A DNA stretch of 64,000 nucleotides from Chalara sp. BL73. Its lineage: Eukaryota > Ascomycota > Leotiomycetes > Helotiales. The position numbers and the translations under genes were made by a program. Position 1 is the first letter of the stretch, and each line of letters starts with the position of its first letter. The notes beneath the pieces are model-generated. The model was not told the DNA's origin. It saw only the letters and a program-made list of their open reading frames with translations, and did no database searches. The DNA lies in the NCBI GenBank assembly GCA_918026815.1, contig CAKJVC010000073.1:62001-126000 (forward strand), given 5' to 3'. Shown piece by piece: positions 54,722 through 64,000 of the stretch.

Positions 54722-56055
54722 TCAGTGTATCTCGATTTGTGTGATCTCAACTTTACCATCTTTGAGCATATCTACTACTTCACCGTGCATGAGATCGATG
54801 ACATAGCTTCTTCCAACCAGGACATAGTGTGCGTTCACCTTGCGCAGAGTAACTGGATACTGGTATCCTTGGAGCATGCAGATCAGGTCACCTTCTTTCA
54901 TGCCGGGGGGGCAATATCCCATATAGCCTTGCTGAGTATAAAATATTAACCAACCCAATAGGGCCTTGTTGACTTTCATATAAACTTCTACGTCAGATAC
55001 CTCACGTCTGTCCTTTGTTGACTTCCAATCATCTGAAGGGGTTTGCCCGGACTGCGTGTACGTCGGCCTCTTTATCTGAATTTCCATGATCTCATCGACC
55101 GACAATCCGAAACTTGTCCATAAATCGCACGGATTTTTCACACTTGTCTCTTGAGTGGACATGACCTCTTTGAGTTGTTCTACGAACATGTTGCCAAAAA
55201 GAGACATAACATTGTCAAACTCATCTGATGGAACCTTAAGACGCTTATAGTGATACAAGTCGACTCCCGCTACTTTTAATAACACTAGAGCGTGTAAACG
55301 GGAGATTCCAGATGGATATGTTGGGAACACTTAGTATCACCAAGTCGTAAGATCACGCGTGAATGAGACAGGAGACTGAACCCAAGATACTTGTTGTATT
55401 CGGGTGTCTGTTGTCTAAGGAGAAAGAGAAAGAGAGAGAGAGAGGTCTGGAAAGCTCGGTATATATATACATGACCAAACACGCTGGAAACGCGTACTCG
55501 CGTTTCACCCTTATGAGTGAATCCCTTCCCTTATAGGATTCACTCTTATTTCCCGACAGGATACATGTCAAAATATGTATTCTTCCGGAGTTCGCGCTCC
55601 ATCAGTTGCCATTCGTTGGTTTCAGTAACATCTTTGTCGACCTCTGTAATCTTATCCAAGATCACTCCTGGCCAAAATAGTACATTTCCTTTTAACTCAA
55701 TACTGACATTGGCAGGCGAATACAGAAATGCAGGACAACGCCTTTGGTTCTGCACGCACATGTTTCGAGGCCAGATAATATTTCAAATGCAACAGATTAC
55801 CAGACGCAGTTCCAAAGTCTTTTGCGTCAATGGTTAACGCATCTCTGGTCTCTTTGTAGTATACCCTGACCAAATATTCTGGACTGATTTCGCCTGTAGA
55901 AATCATGTCGGAAGAAAGGAGTTCATGAACCAGTCGCAGTCATTTGATGATGCCGAGCGCACCCTTGTGTAGTCTTCTAGACTTAGCAATTGTGCGTTCT
56001 CCATTCTCGAATCTTCTACCTGGGTAATTTGCCGAAAGTCGTTAGGAATTTCCAT
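54722..56055 (-). pseudogene. HET-like protein, N-terminal core missing, several frame breaks
   Basis: The minus strand starts at ATG 56055 (MEIPNDFRQITQVEDSR), shifts frame near 55905 (STGEISPEYLVRVYYKETRD), and shifts again near 55760 (VSIELKGNVLFWPGVILDKI). After a non-coding gap with a GA run it gives 55330-54722, ending GYMGYCPPGMKEGDLICMLQ then PVTLRKVNAHYVLVGRSYVI, the characteristic end of HET proteins. The HET core (SYTWG, WIDSLCIDQ) is not seen. Some frame changes could be introns, but no clean GT-AG series was found for all of them. It is probably a decayed member of the HET family. Confidence 0.45.
55427..55446. repeat. GA microsatellite
   Basis: Short AGAGAG run inside the broken HET-like gene. 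Confidence 0.8.
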
Positions 56056-57412
56056 CTAGTTGGGGTTCGTGGAACAGCGATTAGTAGATATTCGGTTACA
56101 CGAATAGCGCTGGGATCAATGTAGGAGCAACGTAGCCAGAGGAACGCAGATGTTTAATGCATTGTTGAGGACATAAGTATCTTTAATCTACCCTAGGCGT
56201 TGGCCGCTAGCAGTGCTCAGCCTCATTACGATTCAGCTTCATAAGACACAGCCTTCCGCATGAATGTCTCCGAATTATAGGTATTGGCACTGCCAGGCTG
56301 CCGTCAGGCTTCCTGATATAGCCGATTAAGGCTTTCCTTTGCAATGGGGCAAAAGGAAAATGCTAACGCGTGTCCTGCACCAGAAGAATCATTCGAGTTG
56401 GATTCTGCTATAGGTCGAGGGGTCCTATAATACTACGAATTAACGCCTTTCGCAATAAGGCGCGACAGCGACAACGCAATCGTAATTTTCAGAGTAGCCG
56501 GGATTTAGACTGTTCAGGAGTAGTCATACAACATAACTGACACAAAAATACAAGAATTTTCAATGGATTCAGAACATATATGACACTGTCTGACAAGCCA
56601 TAAGAGGTTAGGGCTAGACCCTCTTAATCGATCAGGAGACACTTGTCCATCCCTAATTATGTAATACTATCTCAGTGTAAGATAGAACTCAGAACTGTTA
56701 GAGGGAGAGACCCCTCTAACCGTGCTACATAGCCTCAGGCTGATACAGCACGCAAATGGAAACAAAAAAAAAAAAAAAAGCCATAAGAGGTATAGACCGA
56801 AGGCTAGGGCCTCTGATTGGCCAGATTGCCTTAGTCAGCCTGAAAAATCCTCGCCGGCAACACCCAAAACCTTCTTATGTAGCCAGCCCATTGGATTCAG
56901 AGATTATTTGTATCCCGATATTGTGATTTCATTATGCTACCCTCTACAGCACTTTTCCAACGCAACAGAACGTTAGAGACGACCCAGAGTATATAGTCTA
57001 GATTAGAAGACAGCCTTCTACTCGATCAATGCGATATACAGCAAGAATTAGGTAGAAATAGTATATATCCTGGCCAATAAAAAAAGGTTTTGAATAAGAA
57101 TATAGCAGCAATAGAGGACCAATTAGGGCTCGTGGATTTCAAAAAAAGGGGGGCGAAAGGGGATCAAATATAGTTATTTTCAGGTCCAAAAAAGTCCAGA
57201 AAGGCACATAAATTAGGTGTGCTGTCAGGCCTATCTCTATGACCCACAGTGAGAGACAAGCGTAAGGTGAGGGTGACCATTTGATATCTTCGATATCGGC
57301 GACAGCAAACTCCACTACGTATGTAGATCAGTTGAATGAATATACTAGCATAGATAGGAAAATCTCACCTCTAGGCGTGGAAAACGAGTTTGTCGATGAG
57401 ACTATTAAACCA
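56056..57412. other. Degenerate region, probable transposon remnants
   Basis: No supported gene. AAGCCATAAGAGGT occurs twice (56596 and 56779), and a short palindrome (GTTAGAGGGAGAGACCCCTC, 56698 on) resembles an LTR edge. A 17-base A run lies at 56763-56779. The rest is AT-rich with stops in all frames. Confidence 0.4.
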
Positions 57413-57555
57413 AAAGTACAATAGAACTAGAAGTACAACTAGGTTAAAAGTACAATCAAATCTGAAGCACAACTAGATTAGAAGCACAACCAAATCAGAA
57501 GCACAATCAAATCAGAAGTACAATCAAATCAGAAGTACAATTAAAGTAAAAGTAC
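57413..57555. repeat. 17-bp minisatellite, about 8 copies
   Basis: Tandem units of the form AAGTACAATCAAATCAG with single-base variants (AAGCACAAC, TCTG for TCAG). It lies 200 bases beyond the 3' end of the receptor gene and is non-coding. Confidence 0.85.
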
Positions 57556-57756
57556 ATGAGTTGAGCTCATGAAGCGAGGTGGTCACTGTGGGGCGAGGTG
57601 GTCTGTTAAGCGATACAGTCAACTGCCCTTTTCTTAATCAAATACATAATTCACAGTGCTGTGGCGTGCTTCTACTTTAATTTCACCTCCCTGTGGCCTT
57701 GGTATTTTCATGTCGCAGATATGACATGGATTCATATCATTTGCGCATTTTAGATT

Positions 57757-59204
57757 CTATATTATTGAGCATCCTTCTTTTGAAGTTTCCCACCAGGGGG
57801 CCACGGATCCTCGCGGGGGTTTACCTGCGAACTCGGTGAGCATGGGGAAAGTCTTGTCGAGGATATCCTTCTGTTGCTGCAGGGTCATGTCTTTGGGATT
57901 TTCGTGGCTGTAGCCGTGACTGTAGGGTGTTGCGGGATTGGGCCTCGCTAATGTTGCCAACTGCGCGTCAAATTTTGTCAAAGGTGGTTCGCTCGTTTCC
58001 AGAGGTTGGTTGTGCACAACCTGAGCTGTAGTATGACCTGGATACTTTCGTTCCTGGATAAGGATGTTGACGGTTGGGATGCATGAGCATATTAGCCCAA
58101 TAGTCAACTCTATGACTCTTAATCACCGTGTTAGTCCTTGTATCACTTATACAGTCGCAGAACCGTAACTTACGCGGTGGAAACAAGCAAGGCAATCCAC
58201 CAAGTGGTATCCTTAGCGTGCAGATACGCAACGACGAGAACGACCCGCCATATCGTAATTCCAACGGCAATGCCCCCGATACCTATTATCGATACGATCT
58301 TGATCTTCTTCTTTAAGGGTAATCGCATCGACCAGGCCAAGGGTATCGGCGACAACAGTATCACTATATCAGTAAGAATGGCAATCGAGGTGTCTGCAAC
58401 AAACAAGGTTGGCTGATTAAAGCATTTCCCATGGACGCTCGGTTCCCAGAATGCCTGTATAGGTATGCAAATAATGATTTTCAAGACCTCGATGACGGTG
58501 TAGGCGACAAATAGGGTGCCGATGAAAATGTAAATGGCTGCGGAGACGCCTCTCCGGACAGTAAATACACGGGCGATGAGTAGTAGTAGGGAGACTTTTG
58601 TGAAGAATGCGGCCGGGCAGTAGAGGGTAGAGGCGATATAAAGCCACTTCAGGGGTCAGCAGGCCGGAATGACAGGGTGGTGACGACGTGTAATGGAGAT
58701 GGAAACTCACCTGTAAGTGGTGTGACAAAGACTCGGCCGAAACGTCCCAGGCATGAAGACCCATGCCGTAATGGACCACTGGCAGGAATGTAAGCATGGA
58801 CCTCAAGGTTTCAAAATGGCAAACGTACTTATGATCATGCACATACAAATCGTCGTAAGAAAAACCTATAAAACATTCCGTAAGCGGTCAGTTTCTCCGG
58901 GACTGCTTGATGAATGGGTTTACCCAAGCTATAGCAGACGACACTGAATGTTCCCAGGTCAGCGAGATTCAAAACATACACAAATTGTGTGATGAGCGTC
59001 GTGCATACCATCTTCGGGTAGTATCGCTCGCGAGATACGAAGCCTAACGTAAACTCGCGTGAAGAAGAACGGGGATGCCAGCCCAATGCAAGTGATGGCG
59101 ATGACAAGGGCCAATTGCTGCCTGCTACCATGTGGATGCTTGAGGTCTGGTATAACCCCGGGCGGCGGCGGGATCGCACCAGGGTAGCTCACGTTCGAGG
59201 CCAT
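57757..59204 (-). CDS. PTH11-like fungal rhodopsin-type 7TM protein (6 exons)
   Basis: Exons on the minus strand: 59204-59009, 58943-58924, 58865-58829, 58778-58711, 58646-58174 and 58117-57757, giving 384 residues. Introns are 50-65 nt with GTATGC, GTAAAC, GTACGT, GTGAGT and GTAAGT donors, and every phase closes. The N-terminus is extracellular-like (PGAIPPPPGVIP), followed by TM1 (LALVIAITCIGLASPFFFTR). The landmark GMGLHAWDV, the CPAAFFTKVSLLLLIARVF helix and the DTSIAILTDIVILLSPIPL helix are the signature of the fungal rhodopsin-like (PTH11-related) family. After the last helix (VIELTIGLICSCIPTVNILI) comes a soluble tail of about 90 residues. It is a plasma-membrane protein, perhaps a surface sensor, although many members have no known ligand. 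The 20-nt and 37-nt exons are unusually short. It looks intact. Confidence 0.8.
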
Positions 59205-60906
59205 TCGAGGTCGACGTCCCTCCAGTATATCCCAGTATATCTTATTCTTTGCGTTTCAATGGATAGTCGTCGTGAATTGGTGATAAAACCCAGCGATTTG
59301 TCGTATGTTGATGAGGAGAGAAGAAAAGATGGTCTGCAATCCCGATCAACCTGGCGTACCGAGATAGAGAAAGGTATCGAGTCTAGCAACATGGCATGTC
59401 TCTCCACATCATTGTTCAGGGAATGATACGCCACTATGCCTGCCGTATTTCACACTTGTATTGGCTGGCGGCGGGATGCTCCATCTTCCCCAACCGACAT
59501 CGAGGTCAAAGCCACAGCACATTCTGTGCCGCTTCGCCTTCCATCCTTCATCTCCATGTCCACAACTCTCTCTACCTTCTCAAGCATGTAACAGAAGGGA
59601 ACGGTTAGGATTTGAAGGTCGTAAGTTAATGCTGATTTCTATTTCCAACACTCTCGTAAATAACACTGCACTTACTTGTAAAGGGCTACGATTATTGTGG
59701 GTGAAGATATGCTCGATCAAAGGTAGGTGTTGTAGTAGTGCTCTCCCGATTCGGCAAACCCTCAGGAGTTCTACCGTTATGTGACCGGCCGCCGAATTGA
59801 GGTTTTTTCGGAATACCTTTAAAAGACTACAGAATAATAGAATTTAAGAATTATAAGTTCATGAATCAATAATATAGAATACAACTAATCAGTAAACTGA
59901 TTTTTAAGTTATTATATAAAGCTTTGACAAGAATTTAATTAATTTAAGCTTACTTTCTATTTCTCGGTACGCTAAACCCGATTAAAGTTTTTTCGGAATA
60001 AACGTCCTGCTATCGACGCGACTTTTTTTGTACTATAAACAAAAAACCTGCTTTCGAAAGCTATATTAAAAAAGCCAGGCGGAAAGCCACGAAAGCATTT
60101 AAGCGCTGCAGCTGCTATCGAAGCAAAGAAATTGAGCGACCGACAACGATATTTACGGTTTTTTCAAGTTTAGGCTTTTGTTGATTTCATCGCTTTCGAG
60201 CTTTCGCTTTATACAAACGTTTTTGCTGACACTTTTTTTAATATCGGTTTTTGAACGAGTTTTAATGTTTAAATTCCAGCAAAACTTAATATATTGCAAA
60301 ACGATACTTTAACAATCTATTAACTAATACTTTTGCTGCGTACTAAACAACCTGTTTTTAATAAAAATGCCGAAATCGCTGTACAGATCCAGCAGGCTCG
60401 GAGCGAAAAGTAAAAAAATGTGAATCAGATCGATTATTAGAAGGGCAGCGTTGGGGTCTGGGTTAGGAATGTGAGGTAAGCGCACGAACCAGATGCCGGC
60501 CGTTGCGTCGGTTAATGTGATTTTGATTGGTCTAGCGAATTTTTGTGGGTCTCGCTTAAATTTCTTGGCATAAAACCCTTGCCACCCTAACTAAAAATTT
60601 CCAGCAGTCGTATATTGTGCAGTGTGTCAAGTTAACAGCAACAATTACTACAGTCTTTTTTTGGCCGCAACTTTTTTTTATTAGCATTAACACACATTTA
60701 CTTTCGAATTATCTGTTGTTACGCTATGAAATCTTTACTTGAGTATTTTAGCTTTGTAAACATTTTTGCTGTACTAGTACTACAAAGCTTTAAGCTTTTT
60801 TGTTTGCTTTGTTGTTACAGTATAAATCGCGTAACTACAAAGCTGTATATTATGTTTTGCTGTACTAGAATAACAAAAGCTATTTTTTTTATTTTTCGCT
60901 GAAAAG
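59205..60906. other. AT-rich intergenic block
   Basis: No supported gene. From about 59780 the sequence becomes AT-rich, with GTTTTTTCGGAATA-like words at 59793 and 59988, and looks like RIP-eroded repeat DNA up to the inverted LTR. Confidence 0.45.
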
Positions 60907-61277
60907 TGTCACGGCACGCGCTGTGGATCTACAGATACAGAGGGCAACGGTGGTGCAATACGAGAATCTATAGCTAAGGGATGAAGAGGGAGCTCGAGGA
61001 AAGCAGGCTATATATACACAAGGAGCTCGGGAAGCTCGCCTAATATGGATCACGTGTGCTTGGGAGTGTCATGAATGGTCACGTGATGCAGGTTACGAGG
61101 TTGTGGGTCACGTGTTCGGTTCCCATAGGCGAGCGTCACGTGCTCCATTCTCTATTAGGTTGAGGGATCGTTCAACCACATACCTTTCCTCTCTAGTTTA
61201 GTATCGTCGAATAGAACCTTATGATAGCTACCTTTGCGCCCATATTGGCTTCGTGACAGGGAGCACGCGACGTGACA
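60907..61277 (-). repeat. Gypsy LTR (inverted copy), split by a nested insertion
   Basis: The reverse complement of the 174-bp LTR family, starting TGTCACGGCACG and ending GCGACGTGACA. It is interrupted after 61066 by a foreign 192-bp unit plus 5-bp duplication. It forms the 3' LTR of the element that continues to the window end. Confidence 0.85.
61067..61258. mobile_element. Solo LTR nested in the gypsy LTR
   Basis: A 192-bp unit beginning TGTCATGAATGG and ending GCTTCGTGACA, flanked by GGGAG on both sides (61062-61066 and 61259-61263). The TG...CA ends and 5-bp target duplication mark it as a solo LTR of a different family, inserted after the gypsy element. Confidence 0.85.
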
Positions 61278-64000
61278 TTACTTTTCCCTCCGGAAAAAGC
61301 TCGCCCTCGAGCTTTAAGAGCACGGCAGGTTACTATTTAAGTAGTCGTAATTGTTAATACCTTTTTCCCATGCCCTAATCTAATTCTCTAGCTTCAAAGG
61401 CGGCCTTTCCGCGCTTGGGTTCTGTAGGTGGAACGCTTTCAGCAAATGAAAAGCGTACTTCAAGTCGGAAGCTGGGTACTACTCGGGGTCTTTTTCCTAG
61501 TCTACTCAGCGAGTTTTGTACTTAAACTTCCTACGCTTTAGCTTGCAGGCTAGCACTTTTTCCAGTTCCCACTCTAGCTCGTCTTCGACAACAATTGGCT
61601 CAGCTTTTTCCGCAATTTGTTTTGGCAAAAAAGCATCTTTTGCTTTACGCAAGCGATCAGCTAAAAACACAAAGTGTATTTTCATAAAGCTCGGAAGCTT
61701 TAATCGAAAAAAATAGCCTTCTTAAGCAATAATAAGCCAAAGACCTTTCATTTAAGAATCGAGCTTAGCACTAGGCCGTTTTCTGCGCCAGTTTTTTGCT
61801 AGCACATAAACGTAATCATTTACGCCGAAATCCACTGATCGGCGGCGCTTGTTAGCGCTTTTAGCGTACACTTTTTGTGCTTGTTGCAAGCACTTTTTGG
61901 CTTTTTTCCATGCTTCGTGCATTTTTTGTGCGTATGCTTAAGCTTTTTCCCGGTTAAGCTTTTCCCGCGCGTTTTTTAGTGCTTTTTCCGCGAGTTCCCA
62001 GTTTTAAAACGTGTTCGGCTTGTAGCCGTATTAAACTTCGAACGAAGATATTATTCCTAGGCTTTCGTGCGGTAACGTAAGCTGCGCGTAGTCTACTATA
62101 AAAATCAGCTCCGGCCAGTCGTTTTGATAGTAATTAATAAAAGGCTTAAGCCGTAAATCAATATACTGGTTAACAATTTCTGTTTAGCCGTTCGTTTAAA
62201 GGTAATATACTGTAAAAAGCTTTAGCTTCACTTCTAGAATGCGCGTAAACTCGTTCCAAAACGACGAAATAAACTGAAAGTTTCTGTTTAACACTATTGT
62301 CTGAAAAGCTTCGTAACGGCAGTAAATACGCTCGATGTATATACGAGCTATATTTCGAGCATTTGCCGACTTCGAACAAAGAATCGATACTGCTTGTTTG
62401 CAAAATTTATCGACTACTACAAAAAAGTTGTCGTAGCCGTTTTTTGCCGCAGGGAACGACTTATAATTTATAAACACGTGTTGCTATAGCCGGTCGGGGA
62501 TCGGGAGCGAGTGCAAATAGCTAAGCGTGCGGTTACGTGGTACCGTTGTGTAAGGTGCTGGAGTAGGGTGGCACAAGTCAACTGCAATTGATACCAAGAC
62601 TAATCTCTACCTTCTCTACTACGCCCCGAGTCCCCTACTTATACCCTCCGAACCCCTGGCGACCCCCTACGTGCCCATACATGCCAAGCCTCAGTGGCTT
62701 TACCGAGCCCCTCTCAGTGCCCCTGAGCACGTGACATCCTGGCGCCTGACACGTTGCTTTCCGGCATGCTTTACAGAAATAGACGTAGTCAGACACGTCG
62801 CTTAAAAGACTTTTCTACCAATAGTTCCGAGCGACAAAAAACTTAGTTTTAGAAATTCCTGGGTGCGCTGTCGACATTTGAGCATAAACTTTATTCAAAA
62901 GCTGCGTGCGGAGCGTTTTTTTTATCGGCACTACAAACTTTCTTTGCTATAAAAGCAGCTCGTTTTTCAGTTCCTAGTTTTGGGCTTCAGCACGAGCTTA
63001 AGCACGCATAAGCTCTAGCTCGGTGCTTTTTTTGTTTGCTACAAACAGCTAGCTTACCAGATCGAAATTCCTAAGAGCAAAGCGGTCTTTTTCCGAACGC
63101 TCGGCTTGGCTTTCGAGTGCGGCTATAAGTAACTGAGCCAGAATGCGAGCATCTACTCGGTCGGGGCTTAGCAGAACTTGGTCGCGAGTTTTTTTTTAAG
63201 AGCGTTCTGAAAAGCCACGTTTTGCTTTTTTCTTGTTAAAGCATCCGTTCTTTCGTTAGCTTTTCCTGGGCGGTACATAATGTTGAAATAAAACTCAGAA
63301 AGTACTTCCGCCCAACGAGCTTAGCGTACGTTCAGCGCTTTGCTTGTTATAAAGTATTCGAGTGCTTTGTAATCGGTAAGCACTTAAATAAAAAATGTAG
63401 TGCTTGCTAGGTCCGCTCGCCACTGTGTTAGCGAACGTACAATAGCTAGCATTTTTTTGTTATGCACTTAGTAGTTAAGCTCCGCAAGTGCTATAGTTTT
63501 CGAGAAGTACTTTACAAAAAGCTATAAGTTTTTAAAGCTTTTGCGTTGTGAAAGCACTTCTGCTACGACTCCGTCGCTCGCGTTTGTCTTTACTAAGCTT
63601 TCAAGCTCGTAATCGTAATGCTGCAGCACAGAAGCAGCTGTCAAAAACTTTTTAAACAACGCAAATGCTTCTTGACAATTTCTATTAAACTTGAAAAAAA
63701 CATTTTTTCTTGTGAGCTGCGTCAAAAAAAATACTAAACGTCCGTAATCTTTAATAAAACGCCGGTAAAAGTTGCAAAACCCCAAAAATGACTATACGCT
63801 GCGCACATTAGTTGGCTGAGCCCAGGAAGTAATAGCCGAAATCTTTTCAGAGTTTACTTCGATGCTTTTTGTTGTAACTATAAAGTTTAAGTACTTAGTA
63901 CGAGTCACGTGAAACTCTGTTTTCCGAATGTTTACTTGCAGGCCGGCAGCTTGTAGCCGCTCGAGAACTTTGCAGACATGTTCCACATGCTTGCGCTTGC
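61278..64000 (-). pseudogene. Second gypsy copy, inverted and 5'-incomplete in window
   Basis: Minus-strand reading gives the same polyprotein as the copy at 28.2-33.7 kb. Reverse transcriptase end at 63986-63792 (CKVLERLQAAGLQVNIRKTE), RNase H at 63785-63522, integrase zinc-binding near 62760-63000, integrase core at 62477-62196 (KNGYDNFFVVVDKFCKQAVS), and the tail with the chromodomain-like segment to about 61400. Stops lie mostly at Gln and Trp codons. The rest, including gag and the other LTR, lies beyond the window. Confidence 0.8.
62549..62751. mobile_element. Solo LTR inserted in the gypsy integrase
   Basis: A 203-bp insertion, absent from the other gypsy copy, starting TGTAAGGTGC and ending GCGCCTGACA and flanked by CGTTG (62544-62548 and 62752-62756). 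It disrupts the junction of the integrase zinc-binding and core domains. GC-rich compared with its host element. Confidence 0.85.

Overview
The window comes from a filamentous ascomycete (Pezizomycotina). The evidence is short GT-AG introns of 41-74 nt with CTRAY branch points, several HET-domain genes, a fungal NACHT-WD40 (NLR) gene, fungal BTB, chromodomain and Myb-like families, a PTH11-like receptor, pogo, mariner and gypsy relics, and nonsense codons of the kind left by repeat-induced point mutation (RIP). It is accessory, transposon-rich sequence in which intact spliced genes lie among relics.

Layout. 1-3.5 kb: pogo-type transposase relics, a foldback element and a copia scrap. 3.5-14.4 kb: an intact five-exon zinc-finger gene, a HET pseudogene with five in-frame stops, a two-exon BTB gene, a truncated mariner-type transposase, a three-exon coiled-coil gene, an ankyrin gene, a BTB relic and a chromodomain gene. 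15.1-20.2 kb (minus strand): the most striking locus, a HET gene whose 5' half appears to be an array of 42 three-nucleotide microexons separated by near-identical introns of about 71 nt. 20.3-26.8 kb: repeat-protein, F-box-like, methyltransferase, kinase and Myb-like genes or fragments. 27.8-33.9 kb: a gypsy retrotransposon with 174-bp LTRs. 33.9-45.9 kb: remains of an insecticidal Tc (ABC) toxin locus, with a TcA C-terminus cut at an LTR edge, an unknown broken gene, and a fused TcB-TcC gene on the opposite strand with many stops. 46.4-53.0 kb: an NLR fragment (minus) and a nearly complete SesA-NACHT-WD40 NLR (plus). 53.6-59.2 kb: a BCS1-type AAA fragment, a HET-like relic and an intact six-exon PTH11-like 7TM receptor. 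59.2-64 kb: AT-rich sequence and a second, inverted gypsy copy carrying two inserted solo LTRs.

How the genes relate. Several loci (HET genes, NLRs, SesA) belong to the fungal self/non-self recognition and regulated cell-death repertoire. Two of them, the microexon HET gene and the WD40 NLR, carry near-identical tandem repeats of the sort that let coding sequence diversify by repeat turnover. For the microexon gene, exon 1, all 42 microexons and the HET exons are phase-consistent; the HET exon has no in-frame ATG before the HET domain, so a start must be spliced on from upstream; every inferred intron keeps GT and AG, and every one in the repeat block keeps a CTRAY branch point. The splicing itself is inferred and needs RNA evidence.
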